44,735 nucleotides of DNA from Microbacteriaceae bacterium 3FA27C10 (lineage in GTDB: Bacteria > Actinomycetota > Actinomycetes > Actinomycetales > Microbacteriaceae). The notes under the pieces were generated by a model. It did no database searches. It worked only from the letters and a program-made list of their open reading frames with translations, and was not told where the DNA came from. The stretch's first letter is position 1. Each line of letters starts with the position of its first letter. The DNA lies in the NCBI GenBank assembly GCA_005502775.1, contig SCNI01000031.1:1-44735 (forward strand), read 5' to 3'. This document shows positions 14,402-23,285 of this stretch, piece after piece. The position numbers and the translations under genes were made by a program.

Positions 14402-15765
14402 GCGAGCCGCCGCGCGAGTGCCCCAGCAGCACAGCCCCGGGCGACGACGAACTGAGAAGCGAACCCGCCCGGCGCCGCAACCACTTCGCCGACCTCACAC
14501 CCCTCCGGGCGAGCCCCGCGTTCGCCCGCCTCTGGGCCGGGCAGGCGATCTCCGGCATCGGCAGCCAGATGACGATCGTGGCGGTCGGCCTCGACATCTA
14601 CCGTCTGACCGATTCGACCCTCGCGGTGTCGGGCGTCGCCCTCTTCGCCCTGCTGCCGATGATCGTCGCCGGGCTGTACGGAGGGATGCTCGCCGACGCC
14701 TTCGACCGCCGCACAGTGGCACTGATCGCCGCGATCGTCGCCTGGGCCTCCACCATCACTCTCGCCGCTCTGGCCTGGACCGGCGCCGACAGCGTGGTGG
14801 CGCTCTACACGCTCGCCACGGTGAACGCGGTAGCGGCCACGGTCATCCAGACCACGCGCTCGGCCATCTTCCCGCGCATCCTCCCGCGCGAGCTGCTGCC
14901 CGCGGCCGCGGCGCTGAACGGCATCACGATCGGCATCATGGTGACCGTCGGGCCCGCGCTGGCCGGCGTCCTGGTGGCCACCGTCGGCTTCGGCTGGACC
15001 TATACCGTCGACGTCGCGCTCTTCGTCTCGGCGTTCCTCGGCATCGCGAGCCTGCCCCGCATCCTGCCCGAAGGCGAGCTTCACCGGCCGGGGCTCGAGT
15101 CGCTGCGGCACGGCATCGCCTTCCTGCGGCGGGCGCCGAACATCCGCGCCTCCTTCCTCATCGACATCGCGGCGATGACCTTCGGGCAGCCGCGCGTGCT
15201 GTTCCCCGCCATCGGCGTGCTCGTGCTCGGCGGCGGGCCGATCACCGTCGGCATCCTCACCGCCGCGTACGCCGTCGGATCCACGCTCACTAGCGTGTTC
15301 TCAGGGCGGCTCGGCGGGGTGCGCCTGCAGGGTCGCGCCATCGCCCGGGCGGTGCAGAGCTACGGGGCGTTCATCGCGCTGTTCGGCATCGTGGTGCTCG
15401 TGTCGACCCTCTCGGGTGCGCCCGCGAACCAGGAGCTCGCCGATGCGAACGTCGTGGGGCTCGTGCTCGCCTCACTCGCCCTCGTGGGTGCCGGCGCCTC
15501 CGACGAGGTGAGCGCCATCTTCCGCAGCACCATGCTCCAGACCGCGGTTCCCGACAACATGCGCGGGCGGCTGCAGGGTGTGTTCACCGTGGTCGTGGCG
15601 GGCGGGCCGCGCGTGGGCGATCTCTACGTCGGGCTCGTCTCGGTGTTCGCGGCGCTGTGGTTCCCGCCCCTGCTCGGGGGTCTGCTGATCGTGGCCGCGG
15701 CCGCCGTCATCCTGCGCTTCGTGACCGGCTTCCGCGCCTACGACGCGCGGGACCCGAAGCCCTGA
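14398..15765 (+). CDS. MFS transporter (EntS-like MFS_3 type)
   Basis: Major facilitator of 455 residues with about 12 hydrophobic helices. The first begins at FARLWAGQAISGIGSQMTIVAVGL, typical of MFS_3 exporters. The A-loop motif is visible as GGMLADAFDRRTVALI. Cytoplasmic termini are hydrophilic. The GTG start at 14398 overlaps the oxygenase stop codon (GTGA), so translation is coupled; homology begins at FADLTPLRASPAFARL. Substrate unknown; the EntS relationship suggests drug or siderophore-like efflux at most. Confidence 0.88.
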   Translation: MSEPPRECPSSTAPGDDELRSEPARRRNHFADLTPLRASPAFARLWAGQAISGIGSQMTIVAVGLDIYRLTDSTLAVSGVALFALLPMIVAGLYGGMLADAFDRRTVALIAAIVAWASTITLAALAWTGADSVVALYTLATVNAVAATVIQTTRSAIFPRILPRELLPAAAALNGITIGIMVTVGPALAGVLVATVGFGWTYTVDVALFVSAFLGIASLPRILPEGELHRPGLESLRHGIAFLRRAPNIRASFLIDIAAMTFGQPRVLFPAIGVLVLGGGPITVGILTAAYAVGSTLTSVFSGRLGGVRLQGRAIARAVQSYGAFIALFGIVVLVSTLSGAPANQELADANVVGLVLASLALVGAGASDEVSAIFRSTMLQTAVPDNMRGRLQGVFTVVVAGGPRVGDLYVGLVSVFAALWFPPLLGGLLIVAAAAVILRFVTGFRAYDARDPKP

Positions 15766-15794
15766 CGTCGGCGCGGAGCCGGCATCGATGTCCG

Positions 15795-15859
15795 GATTCT
15801 GCAGGAATAGCCGAGAGCACCGCTCTATTTTCGACGCTCACGGCTATTTCTGCAGAATC
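15795..15859. terminator. Long inverted repeat between convergent genes
   Basis: A 19-base arm at 15795-15813 pairs with 15841-15859 at 18 of 19 positions; both arms share TCTGCAG and TAGCCG. The loop contains its own hairpin AGAGC-ACC-GCTCT (15814-15826). It lies between the convergent MFS and helicase genes, so it may act as a bidirectional terminator. The low-GC, conserved arms also resemble an interspersed palindromic repeat. Confidence 0.6.
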
Positions 15860-15874
15860 TGTACACCGGCAGGC

Positions 15875-18124
15875 TCAGAGGCCCGCGGGCGGCTCCTCGC
15901 CGGCGGCCAGCACGATCGCCAGGCGCTGCGTGGGCCGGGTCATCGCCACGTACAGAGCGGATGCACCGCGCGTCGTCTCCGCGATCAGCTCGCCGGGCGA
16001 CACCACGACCACCGAGTCGAACTCGAGGCCCTTGGCCTCGGCGGGCGCGAGCAGCGCGATGGCCCGCGAGAGGCCGGTCACGCCGGTGCCCACCTCGGCG
16101 CCGAACGCGCCGCTGAGCGCCTCCCCCACCGCAGCCGCGCGGGCCGCCGGCGTGATGACGGCAACGGTTCCGCCGGCCGCCGTCATCTCGCGCACGTCGG
16201 CGAGCACGCGCTCGAGCAGCTCGTCGTCGTCGGCCGTCGGCTCGGCCGCCACGGGCCACTCGGTGGTGCGCACCGAGCGCGATCGCGTGACCGTGAGACC
16301 GTTGGCGTGCGCCACGCGCTCGGCCGCATCCACGATCTGCGACGGCGTGCGGTAGTTCACCGTCAACTCCTCGAGCCGCCAGTTCTCGCCGATGAGGGGC
16401 TGGAGCGTCGCATCCCAGCTCGTCGACGACGCCGCAGAGCTCGCCTGGGCGACGTCACCGACGATCGTGAAGGAACGCAGCGGCGACTTGCGCAGCAGCA
16501 CGCGCCACTGCATCGGCGAGAGCTCCTGAGCCTCGTCGACCACGATGTGACCGTAGGTCCAGGAGCGGTCGGAGGCGGCGCGCTCGGCGGTCGTGAGCAT
16601 CGCCTCGGTCTCGGCGAAGCCCGCCACCACCGACTCGGCCGACACCTGGCCGGCCACGTCCATGTTCCGGATGGCGTTCTTCGCGTTCTCGAGGTCGCGC
16701 TTGCGCTGGGCCTTCTCCGCGCGCTTGGCCGCCGCATCCCCCGCGTCGTACTCGCCGAGCAGTTCGGCGGCCTCGTCGAGCAGCGGCACGTCGGAGACCG
16801 TGAACGCCGCCCCGCGCTCGCGCCGCAGCAGCTGACGCTTGGCCTTCGACCAGTGCCCGGTGAGCGACTCGAGCCACTGCGGGCGGGCGTAGAGGTCTTC
16901 GACGAGTTTCTCGGGGGTGAGCGGGATCCAGGCGGTGTTGAGCGCGACGCGCACGTCGTAGGCGGTGCGGATGTCCTCCCGCAGGTAGGCGAGATCGGCC
17001 TCGTCGACGGTGCTGCCGCGGCGGCGCAGCTGCTCGGCGAGCTGCTTGGTGAGCTGCGAGAGCACCGACTTCACGAAGGCGACCCGGCCCTCGTTGTAGG
17101 GCTTGCCCGATTCGCGCGCCCGTGTCATCGCCTCGGCGATGGTGGCGGGCAGCAGCACGAGCTTCTCGCCGTTGATCTCGAGGTTCTGCGGCTCGGCGGG
17201 AACCCGCTGGCGCGACCGCACCGCCCGCCGGATGAGGGCGGCCATCTCGGCCGATCCCTTGAGCGCCGCCACGGCCGGTTCGTCGTCGAGGCTCGTCTCG
17301 ACGCCCGGGTAGAGCTGGCCGAGGCTCGAGAGCACCACGCCGGTCTCGCCGAGACTCGGGAGCACGGCGTTGATGTACTGCAGGAAGGCGCGGCTGGGGC
17401 CGACCACGAGCACGCCGCTCGAGCCGAGGCGGTCGCGGTGGGTGTAGAGGAGGTAGGCGGCCCGGTGCAGCGCCACGGCGGTCTTGCCGGTGCCGGGGCC
17501 GCCCTGCACCACGAGCACGCCCGAGAGCTCGGAGCGGATGATCCGGTCCTGCTCGGCCTGGATGGTGGAGACGATGTCGTGCATCTGCCCGGTGCGCTGC
17601 GCGGACAGGGCCGCGAGCAGGGCGCCCTCGCCCTGTAACTGGGTTCCGTCTTCGTCGAGCAGGGTGGAGTCGAAGACCTCGTCCTCGATTCGCACCACGT
17701 CGCGGCCGCGCGTGGTGATGTGCCGGCGGGCCCGGGCGCCGAGGGGGGTGGCCGCGGTGGCCTGGTAGAACGCGCGGGCCTGCGGGGCGCGCCAGTCCAG
17801 CAGCATCGGCTCGAGGTTCTCGTCACGCAGGCCGATGCGGCCGATATAGCGCAGCTGCGATCCGGGCCCGTCGACCTCCGGGTCGGGGTCGACGAGTTCC
17901 AGCCGGCCGAACGCCAACCGCTCCCCCACCTCGCGGAGCTGGCCGATGCGGTCCTCGTAGGCCCGCGCGAAGGCGTCGCGCTCCGATCGTGACTGGTGGT
18001 TGCCGCCGACGTTCTCGCGCCGAACGGTCGCCAACTCCTGCTCGGCCTCGGCCTTCAGGCTGTCGAGCCTCTCGTACAGCCCCGCCACGTATTCGCGCTC
18101 TCGCGCCAACTCGTTCTCAGCCAC
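15875..18124 (-). CDS. HelD/HelR-like RNA polymerase-associated helicase
   Basis: UvrD/Rep superfamily ATPase of 749 residues. An N-terminal coiled coil (ELAREREYVAGLYERLDSLKAEAEQEL, split by REN) inserts into RNA polymerase channels in HelD proteins. Then come the HelD signature LLDWRAPQARAFYQATAATPLG, Walker A GGPGTGKT (about 208-215), motif II VVDEAQELSPMQW, motif III SFTIVGDVAQ and motif VI YVAMTRPTQRLAI. Family members release stalled polymerase; the HelR subgroup gives rifamycin tolerance, and which subgroup this is cannot be decided by eye. GTG at 18124 is chosen because GGGAGG precedes it by four bases and the coiled coil begins there. Confidence 0.88.
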   Translation of the reverse strand: MAENELAREREYVAGLYERLDSLKAEAEQELATVRRENVGGNHQSRSERDAFARAYEDRIGQLREVGERLAFGRLELVDPDPEVDGPGSQLRYIGRIGLRDENLEPMLLDWRAPQARAFYQATAATPLGARARRHITTRGRDVVRIEDEVFDSTLLDEDGTQLQGEGALLAALSAQRTGQMHDIVSTIQAEQDRIIRSELSGVLVVQGGPGTGKTAVALHRAAYLLYTHRDRLGSSGVLVVGPSRAFLQYINAVLPSLGETGVVLSSLGQLYPGVETSLDDEPAVAALKGSAEMAALIRRAVRSRQRVPAEPQNLEINGEKLVLLPATIAEAMTRARESGKPYNEGRVAFVKSVLSQLTKQLAEQLRRRGSTVDEADLAYLREDIRTAYDVRVALNTAWIPLTPEKLVEDLYARPQWLESLTGHWSKAKRQLLRRERGAAFTVSDVPLLDEAAELLGEYDAGDAAAKRAEKAQRKRDLENAKNAIRNMDVAGQVSAESVVAGFAETEAMLTTAERAASDRSWTYGHIVVDEAQELSPMQWRVLLRKSPLRSFTIVGDVAQASSAASSTSWDATLQPLIGENWRLEELTVNYRTPSQIVDAAERVAHANGLTVTRSRSVRTTEWPVAAEPTADDDELLERVLADVREMTAAGGTVAVITPAARAAAVGEALSGAFGAEVGTGVTGLSRAIALLAPAEAKGLEFDSVVVVSPGELIAETTRGASALYVAMTRPTQRLAIVLAAGEEPPAGL

Positions 18125-18211
18125 AGCACCTCCCGAATTACCGGCAAGCAATTCTACAAGCCGAAACTCGGGAGGTTGCCGCAGCACTCTGTCGAGCGGG
18201 TGAATCGTGCC

Positions 18212-18586
18212 TTACGGGACCGAGATGAGGTCGATCACGAAGATCAGGGTCTTGCCGGCGAGGAAGTGGCCGGAGCCCGCGGGGCCGTAGGCGAGGTGCG
18301 GTGGGATGGTGAGCTTGCGGCGGCCGCCGGCCTTCATGCCCGGGATGCCCTCCTGCCAGCCGGCGATGAGGCCGTTGAGCGGGAAGCTGATGGTCTCGCC
18401 GCGGCCCCAGGAGGAATCGAACTCCTCGCCGGTCTCGTATTCGACGCCGAGGTAGTGCACCTCGACGGTGGCGCCCGGCGTGGCCTCGGCGCCGGTGCCC
18501 TCGACGATGTCGACGATCTCGAGCACGGTGGGCGGCGGGCCCTCGGGGAAGTCGAGTTCGGGCTTGGAATCCATGGGATCTGTCAT
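18212..18586 (-). CDS. FKBP-type peptidyl-prolyl isomerase
   Basis: Single-domain cytoplasmic FKBP of about 124 residues. The pocket is visible: VEVHYLGVEYETGEEFDSSW, then LIAGWQEGIPGMKAGGRRKLTIPPHLAYG, and LIFVIDLISV at the end. There is no signal peptide. The start is ambiguous: the ATG at 18586 has GGAGG only one base away, while the ATG at 18574 has it 12 bases away; both give nearly the same protein. It lies between a GlcD-like oxidase and the HelD-like gene on the same strand. Confidence 0.92.
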   Translation of the reverse strand: MTDPMDSKPELDFPEGPPPTVLEIVDIVEGTGAEATPGATVEVHYLGVEYETGEEFDSSWGRGETISFPLNGLIAGWQEGIPGMKAGGRRKLTIPPHLAYGPAGSGHFLAGKTLIFVIDLISVP

Positions 18587-18631
18587 GCCTCCATCCAATC
18601 CCACCCCGCGGTGCAGGTCAAAAGCGCCGGC

Positions 18632-20029
18632 TCAGTAGACCTTGCCGGGGTTCAGGATGCCGTCGGGGTCGAACACCGCCTTGATCCGCCGTTGCAGGGC
18701 GAGCTCCTCGCTGCCGAGCTCGGCCTCGAGCCAGCGCTTCTTCAGCACGCCGACCCCGTGCTCGCCGGTGAGCGTGCCGCCGAGGCGCATGCCGGCGGAG
18801 AAGAGCTCGTCCGCCGCCTTCCAGACCGCCTCGGGCACCCCGAGCGGGTCTGCCTGGCCGGCCGGGGCATCCGGGATCACGAAATTCGGATGCAGGTTGC
18901 CGTCGCCCGCGTGCGCCACGGTGGGGATGCGGAGGCCGTGCTTCGCGCCGATACGCTCGATCTCGCCGAACATCGCCGCCAGCTGCGACCGCGGAACGCA
19001 CACGTCTTCGACGAGCACCTCGCCACCGGCCTCGAGCGCCGGGTGGAAGCTGCGGCGGAAGGCGAGCAGCCTCTCCCCCGCGTCGGCGTCGGCCGAGAGC
19101 TCGACCGAGAGCGGCGAGGCCGCTTCGAGCACCCGCAGCACCTGGGCCGCCTCGACCTCCGCGCCGATCCCGTCGCACTGCACGAGCACGAAGGCCGCGC
19201 CGGGCACCGGCGTGGCGGTGCCGAGGTAGCGGTCGACGGCCGCCACGGAGGCGGCATCCATGAGCTCCATCACGGCGGGCCGGATGCGCGCGGCCGTCAC
19301 CGCGGCACACGCGGCGGCCGCGGCGGTCACGTCGGCGAAGAACGCCCCGATCGTGGCGACCCCGCCCTCGGGGATCGGCCGGATGCGCACGGTCGCCTGC
19401 ACGATCACTCCGAGCGTGCCCTCCGAGCCGGTCAGCAGGGCCGTCAGGTCGTAGCCGCTCACGCCTTTCACCGTGCGCCTGCCGGTCTCCAGCAGCGAGC
19501 CGTCGGCGAGCACGACGGTGAGCCCCAGCACCGCCTCGCGGGTCACGCCGTACTTGGCGCAGAGCAGACCGCCGGCGTTCGTGGCGATGTTGCCGCCGAT
19601 CGTCGAGATGGCCTTGCTGGCCGGGTCGGGCGAGTAGACGTAGCCCTGCGGGGCGAGCGCGTCGGAGAGCGCCTGGTTGATGACGCCGGCCTCGACCACC
19701 GCGAGCTCGTCGTCGAGCGAGATCTCGAGGATGCGGTCCATGCGGGCGAGGCTCAGCACGATCGAGCCGGCCGTGGAGGTCGCACCTCCGGCGAGCCCGC
19801 TGCCCGCGCCCCGGGGAACGACGGCGACGCCGTGCTCGTGCGCGAGCCGCACGGCATCCTGCACCTCGGCGACCGTCGTGGCCTCCACGAGCGCGAGCGG
19901 CGCGGCGGCCGAACGCCAGCCCGACTTGTCGGAGCGCACGGCCTCGAGCCTCCCGGGCTCCGTGATCACCCGCTCGCCGAGGGCCGCCTGGAGGCTGAGG
20001 AGGAAGGCTGCCGGGGTCGCGTCGGTCAT
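18632..20029 (-). CDS. FAD-linked oxidase, GlcD/D-lactate dehydrogenase type
   Basis: Flavoprotein of 465 residues oxidising a 2-hydroxy acid. The PCMH-type FAD domain is at about residues 40-220 (VVPRGAGSGLAGGATST and TNAGGLLCAKYG), followed by the FAD-oxidase C-terminal domain with HAGDGNLHPNF and GEHGVGVLKK. It resembles glycolate oxidase subunit GlcD, but no glcE or glcF lies nearby, so a single-subunit D-lactate or D-2-hydroxyglutarate dehydrogenase is as likely. The ATG at 20029 is preferred over 20038 because TAGGAT lies seven bases before it. Confidence 0.88.
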   Translation of the reverse strand: MTDATPAAFLLSLQAALGERVITEPGRLEAVRSDKSGWRSAAAPLALVEATTVAEVQDAVRLAHEHGVAVVPRGAGSGLAGGATSTAGSIVLSLARMDRILEISLDDELAVVEAGVINQALSDALAPQGYVYSPDPASKAISTIGGNIATNAGGLLCAKYGVTREAVLGLTVVLADGSLLETGRRTVKGVSGYDLTALLTGSEGTLGVIVQATVRIRPIPEGGVATIGAFFADVTAAAAACAAVTAARIRPAVMELMDAASVAAVDRYLGTATPVPGAAFVLVQCDGIGAEVEAAQVLRVLEAASPLSVELSADADAGERLLAFRRSFHPALEAGGEVLVEDVCVPRSQLAAMFGEIERIGAKHGLRIPTVAHAGDGNLHPNFVIPDAPAGQADPLGVPEAVWKAADELFSAGMRLGGTLTGEHGVGVLKKRWLEAELGSEELALQRRIKAVFDPDGILNPGKVY

Positions 20030-20036
20030 GTCCTTC

Positions 20037-20042
20037 ATCCTA
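20037..20042 (-). promoter_or_regulatory. Leaderless-type -10 element of the GlcD-like gene
   Basis: TAGGAT on the minus strand is seven bases before the ATG at 20029 and overlaps the alternative upstream ATG. This argues for the downstream start and for an independent promoter after aspA. Confidence 0.4.
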
Positions 20043-20079
20043 AGCAGGCCTCGAAAGCGACGACGAGGGCGACGTCTTC

Positions 20080-21588
20080 TCAGTCGCCCGTCTCGACCAC
20101 CGGGATGGCCTGCGTGATCGCCTCGATGCCCGAGAGCCGCGCCGGCGAGATCAGCTTCATCACGCGCTCACGAGTCATGAGATCCGCCTCCACCACGAGG
20201 TCGGCGATGTTGCGGTGCGTGAGCAGCGCCGTCTTCGCCAGCGCCGAGGCGGCCGCGTAGCCGATATAGGGCGTCAGCGCCGTGACGACCCCCACCGAGG
20301 TCGACACCATGGTGTCGAGGCGGTCGAGGTTCGCGGTGATGCCGTCGATGCAGTTCACGCGCAGGGTGCGGCATCCGCCGGTCATCCAGGCGAGGCTCTG
20401 CAGCAGCGAGTGCGCGATCACGGGCTCGAAGGCGTTGAGCTGCAGCTGCCCACCTTCCGCGGCCATGGTGACCGTCACGTCCGCGCCCGCGACCGCGAAG
20501 GCCACCTGGTTCACGACCTCGGGGATGACGGGGTTCACCTTGCCGGGCATGATGCTCGACCCGGCCTGACGCGGCGGAAGGTTGATCTCGCCGAGCCCGG
20601 CCTGCGGTCCGCTCGAGAGCAGCCGCAGGTCGTTGCAGATCTTCGAGAGCTTGATGGCCGAGCGCTTGAGCACGCCCGAGAGGGTCATGAACACGCCGGC
20701 GTCGCTCGTGGCCTCCACGAGGTCGGCGGCCGTCACGTGCTCGAAGCCCGTGAGCTCGCGAAGGTGGCGGCAGACGGTGGCCGCATAGGCCGGGTCGGCC
20801 GTGATGCCCGTACCGATGGCGGTGGCGCCGAGGTTGATCTCCCAGAGCAGCGGGAGGGTGTGGCGCATCCGCTCGAGGTCTTCGGTGAGGGTGGTGGCGA
20901 AACCGTGGAACTCCTGGCCCAGCGTCATCGGCACGGCATCCTGCAGCTGCGTGCGGCCCACCTTCAGCACGTGGGCGAACTCGCGCCCCTTGGCGCCGAA
21001 GCTGTCGCGCAGCAGCTCGTGCTCGGCCATCAGCCGGTCGAGCGAGAAGCACATCGCGAGCTTCACGGCCGTGGGGTACACGTCGTTGGTCGACTGGCTG
21101 CGGTTCACGTCGTCGAGCGGGTGCAGGATGTCGTAGCGGCCCGGCGCGTAGCCGTTCGCCACGAGGGCGACGTTCGCCACCACCTCGTTCGTGTTCATGT
21201 TCGTCGAGGTTCCGGCCCCGCCCTGGATGACGCCCACCACGAACTGGTCGTGGAACTCGCCGGCCCGGATGCGCTCGCAGGCCTCGTCGATCCAGCGGGC
21301 CTTCTGCGCGTCCAGCACCCCGATCTCGCGGTTGGCGCGCGCCGCGGCCTGCTTCACGATCACGAGGGCGTTCACGAGATCGGGGTAGACCGAGATCGGG
21401 CGGCGGCTGATCGGGAAGTTCTCGAGCGCCCGAGCGGTGTGGATGCCCCACAGGGCGTCGACGGGGATCTCGGTGCTGCCGAGGCTGTCGGTCTCGGTTC
21501 TGGTGCGGGCGGAAGTGGTGATGCCGGCGTCGATGCCGGGGGTCGTTCGATGTTCGGACGATGAGATTGTCACGTCGGGGAGCTCCAT
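20080..21588 (-). CDS. aspA: Aspartate ammonia-lyase
   Basis: Deaminates L-aspartate to fumarate and ammonia. The aspartase/fumarase superfamily signature GSSIMPGKVNP at about 343-353 holds the catalytic serine loop. GGAGTSTNMNTNEVVAN at 123-139 is of the aspartase rather than fumarase type, and SQSTNDVYPTA at 164-174 is also present. A 30-residue Ser/Thr-rich N-terminal extension precedes the conserved RTETDSLGS. The ATG at 21588 has no ribosome site, whereas GTG at 21573 has GGAG nine bases away, so the shorter start is likely. It follows the aldehyde dehydrogenase gene with a 39-base gap. Confidence 0.93.
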   Translation of the reverse strand: MELPDVTISSSEHRTTPGIDAGITTSARTRTETDSLGSTEIPVDALWGIHTARALENFPISRRPISVYPDLVNALVIVKQAAARANREIGVLDAQKARWIDEACERIRAGEFHDQFVVGVIQGGAGTSTNMNTNEVVANVALVANGYAPGRYDILHPLDDVNRSQSTNDVYPTAVKLAMCFSLDRLMAEHELLRDSFGAKGREFAHVLKVGRTQLQDAVPMTLGQEFHGFATTLTEDLERMRHTLPLLWEINLGATAIGTGITADPAYAATVCRHLRELTGFEHVTAADLVEATSDAGVFMTLSGVLKRSAIKLSKICNDLRLLSSGPQAGLGEINLPPRQAGSSIMPGKVNPVIPEVVNQVAFAVAGADVTVTMAAEGGQLQLNAFEPVIAHSLLQSLAWMTGGCRTLRVNCIDGITANLDRLDTMVSTSVGVVTALTPYIGYAAASALAKTALLTHRNIADLVVEADLMTRERVMKLISPARLSGIEAITQAIPVVETGD

Positions 21589-21627
21589 TGCTGTCGTCGT
21601 TTCGCTTGTGGCTTGACGCAGAAGACT

Positions 21628-23022
21628 CTAGCCCAGCTTGCGCAGCAGGCCCCGGATGAATCCGTCCTTCTTCTCGGTGAACGGCGGGTACACGAGCTTC
21701 AGCGTGTCGGGGCTGAGGCGCTTCGTGAGTACGGCCTTCTCGTGGCTGAAGGTCTCGATGCTCCGGCGCCCGTGGTAGTTGCCCATGCCGCTCTCGCCGA
21801 CGCCGCCGAACGGCAGGCCCGTGACGGTGAGGTGGGCCACCGGCACGCCGAAGCCGACCGCCCCGGAGGAGGTCTCGGTGAGGATGCGCCGTGCCGTCTC
21901 GCGCGAGTTCGTGAAGGCGTAGAGCGCGAGCGGCTTCTCGCCCGCGGTGATGAACCCGATGGCGTCGTCGAGGTCCTCGACCGTCACGAACGGCAGGATC
22001 GGGCCGAAGATCTCCTGCTGCATGACCGGCGCATCCCGGGCCACGTCGGCGAGCAGGGTAGGTGCGATGTAGCGGGCGCGCTCGTCGACCCGGCCCCCGG
22101 TGAGCACCTTCTCGCCGGCGAGCAGGCCCGTGAGCCGGGTGTACTGCTTCTCGTTCACGATGCGGCCGTAGCTCGCGCTCGTGCGCGGGTCGCCGTCGTA
22201 GAGCTCGGCGATCGCCTCCACCAGGAGCGGGGCGAGCACGCTCTGCACCTCGGCGGTGGCGAGCAGGTAGTCGGGTGCCACGCAGGTCTGGCCGGCGTTC
22301 ATGAACTTGCCCCAGGCGATGCGGCGGGCCGCGGCGGCGAGGTCGACCGTGTCGTCGACGTAGACCGGCGACTTGCCGCCGAGCTCGAGGGTGACCGGCG
22401 TGAGGTGCTTCGCGGCGGCCGTCATCACGATGCGGCCCACCGTGCCGTTGCCGGTGTAGAAGATGTGGTCGAAGCGCTCGGCGAGCAGCTCGGTGGTGAC
22501 CTCGACGCCACCCTCCACCACGGTCACGGCGCGCGGGTCGAGGTAGTCGGGCACGAGCTCGGCGATCAGCGCCGAGGTGGCGGGGGCGAGCTCGCTCGGC
22601 TTCATCACGACGGCGTTGCCGGCGGCGAGGGCTCCGATCACCGGCGCGAGCAGCAGTTGCACGGGGTAGTTCCAGGGGGCGATGACGAGCACGACCCCGA
22701 GCGGCTCGAGCATGGTGGAGGCTGTGGCCGGGGCGATCGCGAGAGGCACGCCGACCCGCCGCGGCCGGAGCCAGTTGCGCAGGTGCGCGAGGGTGTGGTC
22801 GATCTCGGAGAGCAGGATGTTGATCTCCGTCAGCTGCGACTCGGCGGGGTTCTTGCCGAGGTCGAGGAAGAGGGCGTCCTCGAAGTCGGCGGAGCGCTCC
22901 ACGAGCATCCGCCGCAGCGCCCGCAACTGCTCGGTGCGCCAGCGCAGCGACCGCGTGATCCCGCGGCCGAAGCTCGCACGCAGGGGCGGAACGACGGGAG
23001 CGAACGCGATCTCTAGGGTCAT
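21628..23022 (-). CDS. Aldehyde dehydrogenase (class 3-like)
   Basis: NAD(P)-dependent oxidation of an aldehyde to a carboxylate; 464 residues, the shorter class-3 length. Visible are APWNYPVQLLLAP for the cofactor-side helix, the catalytic Glu in VTLELGGKSP, the nucleophile Cys in NAGQTCVAPDYLL, and PFGGVGESGMGNYHG near the end. The natural aldehyde is unknown; the family handles aliphatic and aromatic aldehydes. TACGAT lies six bases before the ATG, implying its own leaderless promoter. It precedes aspA on the same strand. Confidence 0.92.
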   Translation of the reverse strand: MTLEIAFAPVVPPLRASFGRGITRSLRWRTEQLRALRRMLVERSADFEDALFLDLGKNPAESQLTEINILLSEIDHTLAHLRNWLRPRRVGVPLAIAPATASTMLEPLGVVLVIAPWNYPVQLLLAPVIGALAAGNAVVMKPSELAPATSALIAELVPDYLDPRAVTVVEGGVEVTTELLAERFDHIFYTGNGTVGRIVMTAAAKHLTPVTLELGGKSPVYVDDTVDLAAAARRIAWGKFMNAGQTCVAPDYLLATAEVQSVLAPLLVEAIAELYDGDPRTSASYGRIVNEKQYTRLTGLLAGEKVLTGGRVDERARYIAPTLLADVARDAPVMQQEIFGPILPFVTVEDLDDAIGFITAGEKPLALYAFTNSRETARRILTETSSGAVGFGVPVAHLTVTGLPFGGVGESGMGNYHGRRSIETFSHEKAVLTKRLSPDTLKLVYPPFTEKKDGFIRGLLRKLG

Positions 23023-23028
23023 TCCCCC

Positions 23029-23034
23029 ATCGTA
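23029..23034 (-). promoter_or_regulatory. Leaderless-type -10 element of the aldehyde dehydrogenase
   Basis: TACGAT on the minus strand is exactly six bases before the ATG at 23022, with GGGGGA between. It sits in the 23-base gap after the 79-residue membrane protein gene. Confidence 0.45.
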
Positions 23035-23045
23035 GGAGTCGAGGC

Positions 23046-23285
23046 CTAGCGGTGGAAGAAGGGAACGATCAGGTAGATGCCGAAGAGCACCGCCGCCGCG
23101 CTCAGCGTGAAGCAGGCATAGGCGAGCACAGAGGCGTAGCGAGGGCGCACCGGCCGGCCGGTTCGGGAATCCGGATGCGTCAGGCCGTGGAACCGCAGGC
23201 CGAAGGAGTACAGGCTCACCACGACCGCGGTCGACACGATCGAGGCGACGGCCACCACGAGAAACGCTCCCCAGTCGATCGTCAT
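23046..23285 (-). CDS. Small membrane protein coupled to the phosphate transporter
   Basis: A 79-residue protein with two hydrophobic helices at about residues 6-30 and 52-74, joined by a basic, Pro/Arg-rich loop (about 36-50). It is not a DUF47/PhoU-like partner. Its ATG overlaps the PiT stop codon by four bases (ATGA), so it is translated by coupling and may be an accessory subunit. Its function is unknown. Confidence 0.72.
   Translation of the reverse strand: MTIDWGAFLVVAVASIVSTAVVVSLYSFGLRFHGLTHPDSRTGRPVRPRYASVLAYACFTLSAAAVLFGIYLIVPFFHR

Noticed and set aside
17996-20260. 754-residue plus-strand open frame over the GlcD-like, FKBP and helicase starts
   Set aside because: Antisense shadow spanning three recognised genes and their gaps; no homology-like motifs.
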